Below, piece after piece: positions 41,996 to 55,691 of a stretch of 64,000 bases of DNA. The notes under the pieces were generated by a model. The model worked only from the letters and a program-made list of their open reading frames with translations. It had not been told where the DNA came from and did no database searches. Numbering within the stretch: position 1 is the first letter of the stretch; each line of letters opens with the position of its first letter. The translations under genes were made by a program, and so were the position numbers. The stretch covers positions 2,475,205 through 2,539,204 of the forward strand of contig CP098402.1 in NCBI GenBank assembly GCA_025916675.1, given 5' to 3'. Source of the DNA: Phycisphaera sp. (GTDB lineage Bacteria; Planctomycetota; Phycisphaerae; Phycisphaerales; UBA1924).

Positions 41996-42853
41996 TTGCT
42001 CTCCGGAGTCGGACAATCCGATGGGCTTGTCGAACGCCTGCTGATGGCGGGCGGGTCCGCCGATGCCACGCTCTTAGCCGGCATCGCCATCGTGGTGGGC
42101 ATCATGCTCTGGGCCGCCGGAGCGCGTGCGGTCAGCCTCGCCTTCGCCGCCGCAGGCGGCACGGCCGGCCTCTTCGCCGGCTTCACCCTGGCCAATAACG
42201 TCAGCGTTCCCGACGCCGCCGGCATCCCCGGCCCGCTCATCGCCGGCGCTGGTGGTGCCGCGCTCGGTGTCGTGATCGCCCTGGTCGCCATGCGATTGGT
42301 CGTGTCCGCCGCCGCGGGTGTCACGGCCGCCGCCGCCGCCGCGGGCATCGCGGTTCTTGTCACACCGCACCTGCCGCCACAAACCCCAACGCCCCAACCA
42401 ACGCCGACACCGACCGCATCTTTGCAACCGGTGGCGTTCTCACAAACTGGCTTTGACCAACCCGTCGATGTCGCCGAATCGCAAGCCGTCGACACGCCCG
42501 CATCGGACACCGCATCCCCTCTGAGCACCCAGGCCATTGCTGACCAGGCCGAGGCCGCCTGGGACCGCGTGCCTGAGGAGTTCCAAGGCCAAGCCGCGCT
42601 GGCCATCATCGCCGCCGGTTTGATGGGTGCGATGCTCGGGGCCATCTGGCCCGCCCGAGTCGCCAGCGCTACCACCGCCTTCATGGGTGCCGCGATCTGG
42701 CCGCTGGGCGCGATCCAGATCCAGGCCGCCGCTGGCACGCCGCTGCCGATCGAAGAAACACCGACCCAGGCCTGGCTGCTCGCCTGGCTCGTGCTCGGTG
42801 TGGTTGGTTTAGGAATCCAGCGGCTGGTTGTCCGCAAGGTCGCCGAGAGCTAG
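41996..42853 (+). CDS. Polytopic membrane protein, unknown
   Basis: A 285-residue protein starting with TTG, 6 nt after GGGAGG. Residues 25-125 form about four Ala/Gly/Val-rich membrane segments. A Pro/Thr-rich linker (PPQTPTPQPTPTPT) and an acidic stretch follow, then two or three more membrane segments (ALAIIAAGLMGAMLGAIW, WLLAWLVLGVVGLGIQRL). I do not recognise a family. Its stop codon overlaps that of nuoN on the other strand, inside a palindromic CTAG. Confidence 0.6.
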   Translation: MLSGVGQSDGLVERLLMAGGSADATLLAGIAIVVGIMLWAAGARAVSLAFAAAGGTAGLFAGFTLANNVSVPDAAGIPGPLIAGAGGAALGVVIALVAMRLVVSAAAGVTAAAAAAGIAVLVTPHLPPQTPTPQPTPTPTASLQPVAFSQTGFDQPVDVAESQAVDTPASDTASPLSTQAIADQAEAAWDRVPEEFQGQAALAIIAAGLMGAMLGAIWPARVASATTAFMGAAIWPLGAIQIQAAAGTPLPIEETPTQAWLLAWLVLGVVGLGIQRLVVRKVAES

Positions 42854-44472
42854 GCGCTCGGGGCTTCGGCTTCCGGCTCAACCGGCTCGGTCTGCACGGT
42901 GATCGGGCCATCAACGACATCACTTCCAGGGTCGGCGTAGATGCCCGCGTTGGTCGCGCCGCCGGCGAGTTGGCCGGTCAGCAGCGCCAGAGCGATCACG
43001 CCCACCGCGGAGATCCCGCCGGTCATCAACCGAAGCCCATACGCCGGATGGTGCATGGGGCGATCGGGCGAATCGGCCATGCCCTTGGCGTCGTCGATCA
43101 TGGCGGCCTTGAAGATCCGCAGGTAATAAAAGGCCGCGATGGCCGAGTTCAGGCCCAGGATGACCACGAGGGCAATCTCGCCCGCGGCGATGCCCGAAGT
43201 GAACAGCGGCAGCTTGGCCATAAAACCGAGCAACGGCGGGAAGCCGAGCAAGCTGAGCGACACGATGGCCAGCACCACGCCCAACGCCGGCTCGCGCCGC
43301 CACAGGCCGCGCAGGTCGTCGAAGTCCTCGACCTCCATCGGCTCGCCGCGGTCGGCCGCCCGCTTCTCGAGGCAGGCGATCACCGCGAAGGCGCCCGTAT
43401 TCGTCACGCCATACGCAGCCAGGTAGAACAGCACCGCCGAAACGCCGCTGCCGCCAAACGTGCCGTCGCCCGGCCCGGCCAAGAGGCCCACGATTATGTA
43501 GCCCGAGTGCGCGATCGACGAGTAGGCCAGCATCCGCTTCACCGAGCTCTGCATGAGGGCCAGCACGTTGCCCACGGTCATGGTGACGGCGGCCATCACC
43601 CAGAGCATGATGCGCATTGCTTCGGGCAGCGCCGTGCCACTCTCGCCATAGGACCATCCGACCACCGAGCAAATCAGCAGCAGCCCAACGAAACCCGCCG
43701 TCTTGGGCACGAAGGCCAGGAACGCCGTGACCGGAGACGCCGCCCCCTGGTACACGTCGGCCGTGTAGAAGTGCATCGGCACGGCGGCGATCTTAAACGC
43801 CAGCCCGGCGATCGATAGCAGCAGGCCGATCATGGTGATGTTATTGATACCCTCGGCCGCGATAACCCCGGCCATGGGTCCGAGCTTGAGCGTGCCCGTG
43901 CCGCCGTAGAGCATCACGAAACCGTACAGGAACGTGGCCGCGCCGAGCGCTCCAAGATAGAAGTACTTCACGCCCGCTTCTTGTGCCCGGCCGCGCGAGC
44001 TGCTCATCGCGACCATGACATACGTCGGCAGGCTGGTCAGCTCGAGCGCCAGGAACAACCAGATCAGGTCGCTCGCCGACACGCACAGCATGAGGCCCGT
44101 CAGCGAGAACAACACGAGCGAGAAGTACTCGGCCCGGTTCGTCCGCAGCGGGCTGAACTCACGGCCCGAAGCCACCAGCGCCTCTTCACGCCGGTCGATC
44201 AAGCCGCCCTGGAGCATCAGGAGCAGCAGCCCCACGCCCGCGACGGTGACCTTGACGAAGCCCGGCAGGTTGGGCAGCATCGTGTCGCCCTGCGGCGAGC
44301 CGCTGGTCATGCCAAGCACCGCCAAAATACCCGCCACTGCTAACCCGGCCATCGACGCGGGCAGGCACAGCGTGCGCCACTGCTTGTTCGGCGACAATCC
44401 CAGGATCATCACGATGCACGTCGTGACGAACAACGCGATCTCGGGCCAGATGAGGGCGATCTTGTCGGCCAT
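42850..44472 (-). CDS. nuoN: NADH-quinone oxidoreductase subunit N
   Basis: A 540-residue membrane subunit of respiratory complex I, one of the three antiporter-like proton-pumping subunits. About 14 transmembrane helices are visible. Family marks include SASDLIWLFLALELTSLPTY with the conserved Glu in TM5, FKIAAVPMHFYTADVYQGA with the key Lys in TM7, and KRMLAYSSIAHSGYI. A long acidic tail extends past the last helix. The ATG at 44472 lies 5 bp downstream of the nuoM stop, so the genes are co-transcribed. Confidence 0.93.
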   Translation of the reverse strand: MADKIALIWPEIALFVTTCIVMILGLSPNKQWRTLCLPASMAGLAVAGILAVLGMTSGSPQGDTMLPNLPGFVKVTVAGVGLLLLMLQGGLIDRREEALVASGREFSPLRTNRAEYFSLVLFSLTGLMLCVSASDLIWLFLALELTSLPTYVMVAMSSSRGRAQEAGVKYFYLGALGAATFLYGFVMLYGGTGTLKLGPMAGVIAAEGINNITMIGLLLSIAGLAFKIAAVPMHFYTADVYQGAASPVTAFLAFVPKTAGFVGLLLICSVVGWSYGESGTALPEAMRIMLWVMAAVTMTVGNVLALMQSSVKRMLAYSSIAHSGYIIVGLLAGPGDGTFGGSGVSAVLFYLAAYGVTNTGAFAVIACLEKRAADRGEPMEVEDFDDLRGLWRREPALGVVLAIVSLSLLGFPPLLGFMAKLPLFTSGIAAGEIALVVILGLNSAIAAFYYLRIFKAAMIDDAKGMADSPDRPMHHPAYGLRLMTGGISAVGVIALALLTGQLAGGATNAGIYADPGSDVVDGPITVQTEPVEPEAEAPSA

Positions 44473-44477
44473 GGCGA

Positions 44478-46109
44478 TCAGTGCCCCCCTTCGTCGGTTC
44501 CGGCGTGCGCGGGCTCTGGCGCCGGCTCGTGCCGCACGCCCACCTCGGCGGCGTGCGCCTTCAGCAAGTCCTGATAGGGAGCCAAGGTCCGTTCGACCGA
44601 GGGCTCGATGGCCTCGATCACCGGCGTGGGATAAACACCAAGGCCCAGGCAAGCGACGGCCAGCACGGTCAGCAAGCCGATCTCTCGCGTGTTCAGGTCG
44701 GTGGGAAGCTCGGAGTGCTCGTCGTCATGCCCGGCGGGCTGCTTTGGGGTGCCCCACACGATGCGCCCGGTCATGTAGAGCAGGTACATCGCCGCGACGA
44801 TGACACCGAAACCCGCCGCGAAGGCGAACCACGGGCCGAGCGAACCACCAGCGGCACCGGCTCGCCCCTCGAGCACCCAGGCGGGCGAACTCTGGAACGT
44901 GCCGATGATGCACATGAACTCGCTGACGAAGCCGTTGAGCCCTGGCAGCCCAACCGACGCCATCACGAAGAACACCATGAACGACGACCAGATGGGCATC
45001 GTGCTCGCCAGCCCGCCCAGCTCGTCCATCGAGCGGGTGTGGAAGCGCTCGTAGACCATGCCGATGCATAGGAACAGCGCCCCGGTCGACAGGCCGTGGT
45101 TGATCATGTACAAGACCGAGCCGGTGAGCCCGATGTTGTTGAGCGCGACGAGCCCCAGCACGCAGAAGCCCAGGTGGCTCACCGACGAGTAGGCCACCAG
45201 CTTCTTGACGTCCTTCTGCACCCAGCAGATCAGGCCTGCGTAGATGATGCCGATGATGCTCAGCACCGCGATGAAGGGTGCGTACGCAATGACGGCCTCG
45301 GGCACGAAGCCCAGCACGAAGCGGTAGATGCCGTAGGTGCCCAGCTTCAGCAGCACGCCGGCCAGGATGACCGAGCCCGCCGTGGGTGCCTCGGTGTGCG
45401 CCAGGGGCAGCCAGGTATGCACCGGGAACAGCGGCACCTTCACCGCGAAGCCCAGCATGAGCGCCAGCAGCACCAACGCCTGGGCCTGCACGGGCATGCC
45501 CATCGCGGTGGTTGCCAGTGTTGGGATGTCGAACGTCCACACACCCTCGATACCGCGGTGGTGGAACACCACGTACACCAAACCCGCCAGCGCGATGATC
45601 GAGCCCGTGAACGTGTACAGGAAGAACTTGGTCGCCGCCCGCTTGCGGTTGCTCGATCCGTACAGATTAATCAGCACGTACAACGGCAGCAGCGTGAACT
45701 CGAAGCAGATGTAGAACACGACCAGGTCGGTGGCCGCGAACACGCCGATCATCGCGGCCTGCAGGCCCGTGAGCCAGCCGTAGAAGACTTTTGGGTTGTC
45801 CTTGATCGCCGTGTAGCTGCCGATGACGCAGATCGGCCCGAGCAGCACGGTGAGCGTGATGAGCAGCAATGCCACGCTATCGACACCCACGCCCAGCCGC
45901 AGGCCCATGTCGGGGATCCAGTCGTAACTCGCCGCGAACTGCATCGCCCCGCCGTTGGCCCAATCGAAGCGGATGAGCGCGACGAGCATCGGGCCAAGGG
46001 GCACCAGCGAGCCGATGGTCGCGATCGTGCGCGCGTGCTTCGACGGCGCAAATGCGATGGCACCGGCGAACAGCAGGGGCATCAGGATGAGCAGGTGCAG
46101 CAGGCTCAA
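44478..46109 (-). CDS. nuoM: NADH-quinone oxidoreductase subunit M
   Basis: A 543-residue antiporter-like subunit of complex I. LVVFYICFEFTLLPLYVLI holds the conserved TM5 Glu, FAVKVPLFPVHTWLPLAHTEAPTAGS the TM7 Lys and loop, and KKLVAYSSVSHLGFCVLG the TM8 Lys. Length is slightly above average because of a His/Asp/Glu-rich cytoplasmic loop (PAGHDDEHSELPT) and a charged C-terminus. The start is probably TTG at 46109, 18 bp after the nuoL stop; GAGGGG lies 12 nt upstream. Confidence 0.93.
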   Translation of the reverse strand: MSLLHLLILMPLLFAGAIAFAPSKHARTIATIGSLVPLGPMLVALIRFDWANGGAMQFAASYDWIPDMGLRLGVGVDSVALLLITLTVLLGPICVIGSYTAIKDNPKVFYGWLTGLQAAMIGVFAATDLVVFYICFEFTLLPLYVLINLYGSSNRKRAATKFFLYTFTGSIIALAGLVYVVFHHRGIEGVWTFDIPTLATTAMGMPVQAQALVLLALMLGFAVKVPLFPVHTWLPLAHTEAPTAGSVILAGVLLKLGTYGIYRFVLGFVPEAVIAYAPFIAVLSIIGIIYAGLICWVQKDVKKLVAYSSVSHLGFCVLGLVALNNIGLTGSVLYMINHGLSTGALFLCIGMVYERFHTRSMDELGGLASTMPIWSSFMVFFVMASVGLPGLNGFVSEFMCIIGTFQSSPAWVLEGRAGAAGGSLGPWFAFAAGFGVIVAAMYLLYMTGRIVWGTPKQPAGHDDEHSELPTDLNTREIGLLTVLAVACLGLGVYPTPVIEAIEPSVERTLAPYQDLLKAHAAEVGVRHEPAPEPAHAGTDEGGH

Positions 46110-46127
46110 TTCAGTCCATCCCCTCGA

Positions 46128-48370
<2,243 letters not shown>

Positions 48371-48374
<4 letters not shown>

Positions 48375-48721
48375 CCCTTGAGCTCCGACCACGCCTCGGC
48401 ACTCAGCGAGTCGCGCTTGCGGAAGAGGAACACGACCAGGGCCAACGCGAGGGCGGCCTCGGCCGCGGCCACGGTGAGCACGAAGATCACGAAGGTCTGC
48501 CCATCATAATTCAGGTGGTAGCGGCTGAAAGCCACAAGGGCCAGGCCGGCGGCTTGGAACATCATCTCGGTACACAGGAACATGATGATCAGGTTGCGAC
48601 GCGTCAGGAAGCCAACGAGTCCAAGGGTGAACATCGCGGCCGACACGAACAGGTAGTGCGCCAGCACGCCCTGGCCCATGGCTTCGGGGAAGGCCGATTG
48701 CGCGAGCAGGAGGTCAACCAT
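48371..48721 (-). CDS. nuoK: NADH-quinone oxidoreductase subunit K
   Basis: A 116-residue, three-helix subunit of complex I. TM1 is HYLFVSAAMFTLGLVGFL, TM2 carries LIIMFLCTEMMFQAAGL with the conserved Glu, and TM3 FVIFVLTVAAAEAALALALV with the second conserved Glu. The length is 10-15 residues above average because of a polar N-terminus. The ATG at 48721 lies 8 bp inside the end of nuoJ and its stop overlaps the nuoL start. Confidence 0.94.
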
Positions 48722-49685
48722 TGGCTTGCCCCCCCCCATTGCCCGAGAGTTTGGGCCTGTTCTCGTGCAGGGCGGCCGCGGCGGCCGACTTGGCTTCCTC
48801 GTCGATCTGCGCGAACTTCCGCGCCAGCACGACGGCACCCAGCATGGCCATCAAGAGGATCACGCCGGCGATCTCGATCGTGCCGGGGTAGTCGCCCAGC
48901 AGGTTGAACGCCAGCCCCTCGGTGTTGGTCGAGGTCAGGTCGGGCGGCAGGACCACCTGGCGCTGCCCGCCGTCGGGGCTCTCGACGATGGCGGTCAGCC
49001 CTTGCTCGTCGAGCCGCACCACCGTCTCGTTGAGCGAGATCAGGTCCTCGCGGTACAGCACCTTCTCGACCTTGCCCGGCAGACGCTCGAGCACCCTGAC
49101 CTCGGCCTGGGCGACCCGATCGAGCGAAGGCTCGGGAATCTGGTTGATCCCCGAGAACAGCATGACGGTGAGGGTGGCCAGCAGCACGAAGCTGGCGAGG
49201 GTGGCCGTGATCGGGCCACGGCCGATGGCGTCGTAGTCGGCCATGCCCTCTTCCTCGCCCTCCACGCGGCTCTGGCTGGCCAGCATGATGACAAAGAGGT
49301 AGGTGATCAGGATGGCACCCGCGTAGATGATGACCAGCGCGAAGGCCATGAACTCGGCAGCTAACAGGATGTACATGCCCGCCGTCGAGAGGATGCTCAG
49401 GATGAAGTACAACGCCGCGTACACCGGGCGGCGGTGCGTGATGACTTGCAGGCACGAGCCCAGGGCGATGATCGCCAGGATGTGGAACGCCGGGCTCGGC
49501 AGGCCCTCGTTGGCTGCCAGCGACGCGCCGCCCAGGGCGACGATCAGCAGGCCCACGCCCGTGGCCGCGATGATGCCGCCGATGAGGCTCGCCTGGAACT
49601 TCCGGCGGGGGACCGACAACGCCACACCCACACCGCCGATGGCCAGAGCCAAGAACAGCAGCACGGGGTTTACGATCATGTCCAT
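48714..49685 (-). CDS. nuoJ: NADH-quinone oxidoreductase subunit J, extended
   Basis: A 323-residue subunit of complex I. Five membrane helices are visible, with TM3 containing AEFMAFALVIIYAGAILITY, the conserved pi-bulge helix of NuoJ. Usual NuoJ is 165-200 residues. Here about 100 soluble residues (VAQAEVRVLERLPGKVEKV to LPPDLTSTNTEG) are inserted between TM4 and TM5. The ATG at 49685 follows a leader with a strong hairpin. As the first gene of nuoJKLMN in this window it is transcribed from its own promoter; nuoA-I must lie elsewhere. Confidence 0.92.
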   Translation of the reverse strand: MDMIVNPVLLFLALAIGGVGVALSVPRRKFQASLIGGIIAATGVGLLIVALGGASLAANEGLPSPAFHILAIIALGSCLQVITHRRPVYAALYFILSILSTAGMYILLAAEFMAFALVIIYAGAILITYLFVIMLASQSRVEGEEEGMADYDAIGRGPITATLASFVLLATLTVMLFSGINQIPEPSLDRVAQAEVRVLERLPGKVEKVLYREDLISLNETVVRLDEQGLTAIVESPDGGQRQVVLPPDLTSTNTEGLAFNLLGDYPGTIEIAGVILLMAMLGAVVLARKFAQIDEEAKSAAAAALHENRPKLSGNGGGQANG

Positions 49686-49741
49686 AAGCGACGCCGGGCA
49701 GACGACCAGAAACCCAGCACGCCAACGCGCCCGGGCCGCCA

Positions 49742-49759
49742 GCCGGTCCGAAGACCGGC
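49742..49759 (-). promoter_or_regulatory. UUCG-capped hairpin in the nuoJKLMN leader
   Basis: On the minus strand GCCGGTC-TTCG-GACCGGC forms a perfect 7-bp stem closed by C(UUCG)G, one of the most stable tetraloops. It is 57 nt before the nuoJ start and near the predicted 5-prime end of the transcript. It may protect the mRNA or block an upstream start. Confidence 0.6.
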
Positions 49760-49775
49760 CAGCAAAGAAGGACGC

Positions 49776-49804
49776 ACAGTAGATCGACGGCCATCCACCT
49801 TCCA
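49776..49804 (-). promoter_or_regulatory. Candidate promoter of nuoJKLMN
   Basis: On the minus strand TGGAAG and TACTGT are 17 bp apart. Both boxes are weak, but the site places the start near 49769, with the UUCG hairpin about 10 nt into the transcript. Confidence 0.35.
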
Positions 49805-49862
49805 CCAGAAGCGGGACCACCACCGGCACCTTGCGCACGAAAGTGGACGCCCCTCATTGCCC

Positions 49863-49868
49863 TATGCT
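49863..49868 (+). promoter_or_regulatory. -10-like TATGCT for a leaderless pgsA start
   Basis: TATGCT ends 6 nt before the GTG at 49875, with no Shine-Dalgarno sequence. It supports the GTG as the true start. Confidence 0.4.
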
Positions 49869-49874
49869 GGCCCC

Positions 49875-50528
49875 GTGGCTGGCCACCCCTGGAAACGACA
49901 GGTCCCCAACGCCCTGACCATGGGCCGGGTTGTGATGGCGGCGGCCCTGGTGGCGTTACTGGCCATGGCCCCACCGCTCTATGGAACGGCCGATGCGCAG
50001 CCGATTTTGCTGGCCGCGGTCTGGCTTTTCGTGCTGGCGGCCGTCACCGACGCACTCGACGGATACCTGGCCCGGAAGTGGCAGGTCGTCAGCGTGTTCG
50101 GCCGGATCATGGATCCCTTCGCCGACAAGTTGCTGGTGCTGGGCACGGTGGTGATGCTTGCCACGCCGACGTTCGAGATCTCTGAGAGCGGCCAACTCGT
50201 GATGGCGGCAGGGTTTACGGGCTGGATGGCCGTGGTCATTCTGGGACGAGAACTGCTGGTGACGTCGATCCGGGGGGTATTCGAGGCCAGGGGTATTGAC
50301 TTCTCGGCCTCATTTTCGGGCAAGGCCAAGATGATCATCCAGTCCATCGCTATCCCCGGCTGCCTGCTGGTGGCCGGGCTCTATGGGAGCCAGCGGCCCG
50401 AATGGGCGAGCTGGGCCGTCACGCTGGCGGCTTGGGGCACTACCCTCGTGACCGCGGCATCGGCCGCTCCCTACATCACCCGGGCCCTCCGAGCGGGCGG
50501 GCCCGACCAGGCACAGGACTCCCCGTGA
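49875..50528 (+). CDS. pgsA: CDP-diacylglycerol-glycerol-3-phosphate 3-phosphatidyltransferase
   Basis: A 217-residue membrane enzyme that makes phosphatidylglycerophosphate from CDP-diacylglycerol and glycerol-3-phosphate. The CDP-alcohol phosphotransferase motif DxxDGxxAR(x8)GxxxDxxxD is complete, with residues D59, D62, G63, A66, R67, G76, D80 and D84. About five membrane helices surround it. Start is GTG. The next gene, pgpA, overlaps by GTGA and catalyses the following step, which supports the assignment over phosphatidylserine or cardiolipin synthase. Confidence 0.93.
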   Translation: MAGHPWKRQVPNALTMGRVVMAAALVALLAMAPPLYGTADAQPILLAAVWLFVLAAVTDALDGYLARKWQVVSVFGRIMDPFADKLLVLGTVVMLATPTFEISESGQLVMAAGFTGWMAVVILGRELLVTSIRGVFEARGIDFSASFSGKAKMIIQSIAIPGCLLVAGLYGSQRPEWASWAVTLAAWGTTLVTAASAAPYITRALRAGGPDQAQDSP

Positions 50529-51034
50529 TCACCAAACCCGACGGCAACCTTCGATGGGTCACCACCTTTGGCCTGGGGCACATGCGGCCCTTCCCCGGAA
50601 CGTGGGGGTCGCTGCCGCCGCTTGTGCTCGCGTTGCTGCTGTTGCTGGTGCTGCCCGATGGGGCGTACCCGCTGGCACTCCGCTTCGTGATGCTGCTGGT
50701 GTTCATCGGCTTCACGCTGGCGTGCGTAACGCTGGGCGACAAGGCCGAGGCGCGGTTCGGCCGCAAGGACCCGAGCCAGGTCGTGGCCGACGAGACGGCG
50801 GGCATGGCGCTGTGCTTCATGCTGATGCCCGTGGTCGACCCGGGGTGGGGGCGCGTCGGCACGCTCGTCATGGCGTTCGTCTTCTTCCGCCTAATGGACA
50901 TCGTAAAGCCCTGGCCGGCGTTCTCGCTGCAAGCCAAGCCCGGCGGGTGGGGCGTGGTACTCGACGATCTGGCGGCGGGTGTTCAGGCGGCCCTGCTTCT
51001 GTGGATCACGTTCGTACTTTCGTTCGCGTTTTAG
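50525..51034 (+). CDS. pgpA: Phosphatidylglycerophosphatase A
   Basis: A 169-residue membrane phosphatase that removes phosphate from phosphatidylglycerophosphate to give phosphatidylglycerol. Motifs of the PgpA family are present: FGLGHMRPFPGTWGSL, DPSQVVADETAGM (with the catalytic Asp/Glu cluster), FRLMDIVKPWP and LDDLAAG. Three or four membrane segments. Starts at the GTG in the GTGA overlap with pgsA, so the two enzymes are made together. Confidence 0.93.
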   Translation: MITKPDGNLRWVTTFGLGHMRPFPGTWGSLPPLVLALLLLLVLPDGAYPLALRFVMLLVFIGFTLACVTLGDKAEARFGRKDPSQVVADETAGMALCFMLMPVVDPGWGRVGTLVMAFVFFRLMDIVKPWPAFSLQAKPGGWGVVLDDLAAGVQAALLLWITFVLSFAF

Positions 51035-51064
51035 CGACCCAACTCCAGCGATCCCATACGAATA

Positions 51065-51084
51065 GCCCGGGCTTGCACCCGGGC
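51065..51084. terminator. Bidirectional hairpin terminator between pgpA and odhB
   Basis: GCCCGGG and CCCGGGC flank a CTTGCA loop between convergent genes, 30 bp after pgpA and 23 bp after odhB. A T-containing tract (CTCGTTGTTCT) follows on the plus strand. Confidence 0.75.
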
Positions 51085-51107
51085 CTCGTTGTTCTATGGG
51101 TTGATGC

Positions 51108-52457
51108 TCAGAGGTCGATGAGCATCCGCTCGGGGTTCTCGATGCAGTTCTTGATGGTCACCAGGAATTGCACGGCCTCGGCACCATCCACGATGCGGTG
51201 GTCGTAGCTGACGGCCAGGTACATCATGGGCCGCAGCACAACGCTGCCCGGGTTGTCGGGATCCTCGACGGCGCGCTTCTTGATAGTGTGCATGCCCAGG
51301 ATGGCCGACTGCGGTGGGTTGAGGATGGGCGTGCTCATCAGGCTGCCGAAGACGCCGCCGTTCGTGATGGTGAACGTGCCGCCGGTCATCTCCTCGATGG
51401 TCAGCTTGCCGTCACGCGCTTTGCCGGCGAGTTCCTTGATGCCGCTCTCGACACCGGCAAAGGACATCTCCTCGGCGTTGCGCAGCACGGGCACGACCAG
51501 GCCCTTGGGGCCGGCGACGGCGATCGCCACGTCGCAGTAGTCGTGCGTCTGGATGACGGGCTTGCCCGAGTCGTCCTCGGCGATGAACCCGTTGACCAGC
51601 GGGAAGGCCTTGAGCCCCTGCACGGCGGCCTTGACGAAGAAGGACATGAACCCCAGGCCCACGCCGTGCTTCTTCTCGAAGTCTTCCTTGTATTGCTTGC
51701 GCAGGCCCATGACGGCGGTCATATCGACCTCGTTGAAGGTCGTGAGCATCGCGGCGGTCTGCTGGGCGTCGACCAAGCGGCTTGCGACGCGCTGGCGCAG
51801 GGTGGTCATCTTCTCGCGATGGATCTCGCGTGAATTGGCCGCCGGAGCGTGGGAAGCGCCGTTGCTCGTGGCACCGTTGCTGTGCGTGCCCGACTGGAGA
51901 TAGGCCAGCACGTCCTGCTCGCGGATGCGTCCGCCCGCGCCGGTGCCGACGACATCGTTCAGGTCGATGTGGTGCTCGCCGGCCATCTTCTCGGCAACGG
52001 GCGTAGCGTGGGCGGGCGTTTCGCGACCAACGCGTGGTTGCGGCGCACGCTCGGCGCCGGCGGGCTTGTCCTTGACCGCGGTCGTCGACTCGCTCTTCTT
52101 GGATTCGCCAGACGACTCCTGCCGCTTCTCGCCCTTGCCACTCTCAGACTTGGTTTCGGCCGTTGCCTCGGGCTGCTTGGACTCTTCGGCCTTGTCAGCA
52201 GAGCCGCCGCTAGGCTTCTCGGCCGACTCGTCGATCTCGCCGACGCTGGAACCAACTTCGACCTCGTCGCCCTCGGCCGCGCCGTGCTTGATGACGCCGG
52301 CCGCGGGCGCGGGCACCTCCATGGTAATCTTGTCGGTCTCCAGTTCGAGCACGGTCTGGTCGCGCTCGACGTAGTCGCCGTCGGCCACGCTCCACGCGGC
52401 AACAACGCCGCTGGTGATGGACTCGCCCACTTCGGGGATCACGATCTTGGTTGCCAT
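51108..52457 (-). CDS. odhB: Dihydrolipoyllysine-residue succinyltransferase (E2 of 2-oxoglutarate dehydrogenase)
   Basis: A 449-residue E2 enzyme that transfers the succinyl group from the lipoyl arm to CoA in the TCA cycle. The N-terminal lipoyl domain carries the lysine in [11 protein letters not shown] (K43). A Ser/Glu/Lys-rich linker of about 70 residues precedes the peripheral subunit-binding domain (ARG-free here: [20 protein letters not shown], then [19 protein letters not shown]). The catalytic domain ends with [13 protein letters not shown], the HxxxDG active site. AGGAG lies 9 nt before the ATG. It follows odhA by 59 bp in the same operon, which makes succinyl rather than acetyl transfer the likely activity. 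Confidence 0.92.
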   Translation of the reverse strand: MATKIVIPEVGESITSGVVAAWSVADGDYVERDQTVLELETDKITMEVPAPAAGVIKHGAAEGDEVEVGSSVGEIDESAEKPSGGSADKAEESKQPEATAETKSESGKGEKRQESSGESKKSESTTAVKDKPAGAERAPQPRVGRETPAHATPVAEKMAGEHHIDLNDVVGTGAGGRIREQDVLAYLQSGTHSNGATSNGASHAPAANSREIHREKMTTLRQRVASRLVDAQQTAAMLTTFNEVDMTAVMGLRKQYKEDFEKKHGVGLGFMSFFVKAAVQGLKAFPLVNGFIAEDDSGKPVIQTHDYCDVAIAVAGPKGLVVPVLRNAEEMSFAGVESGIKELAGKARDGKLTIEEMTGGTFTITNGGVFGSLMSTPILNPPQSAILGMHTIKKRAVEDPDNPGSVVLRPMMYLAVSYDHRIVDGAEAVQFLVTIKNCIENPERMLIDL

Positions 52458-52516
52458 CTGTGGCGCTCCTGCGACCTGTCTTGCTCTGCGATTCCGTGCC
52501 AGAGGTATGAGTCAGT

Positions 52517-55426
<2,910 letters not shown>

Positions 55427-55447
55427 AGGGGTATCCCTCAAAGTCCC

Positions 55448-55476
55448 ATCATACTGGGGCCGCCACCCCGCGCTAA
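55448..55476 (-). promoter_or_regulatory. Promoter of odhA-odhB
   Basis: On the minus strand TTAGCG and TATGAT are 17 bp apart; TATGAT is one mismatch from consensus. The leader would be about 15 nt and contain the GAGGG ribosome binding site. Confidence 0.5.
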
Positions 55477-55603
55477 ACACCGCGAGGCCGAGCCCCGGAC
55501 TCATACGTCCAAGTCTATCCAATCGGCCCAAGCGGGCGCGTTCTTTGGACGTTCTGAGGGGACCAACCGGAAGGCGAACGTGGGTATTCAGGGGGAGTAA
55601 GGA

Positions 55604-55687
55604 AGAGGCATCGGGCACTGGGCATCAGGCATCGGGGCAAGAAAAGAGGCGGGCTGGTTCGCCCCCCTCCCGGTGCCCGGTGCCTCT
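55604..55687. repeat. 19-bp imperfect inverted repeat with 46-nt loop
   Basis: AGAGGCATCGGGCACTGGG at 55604-55622 pairs with 55669-55687 with two mismatches. It begins right after the stop codon of the dockerin-tagged gene (minus strand). The interior contains a smaller GGGC-GCCC hairpin followed by CCTCTTTTC on the minus strand, so it may act as a terminator for that gene. Confidence 0.6.
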
Positions 55688-55691
55688 CCTC

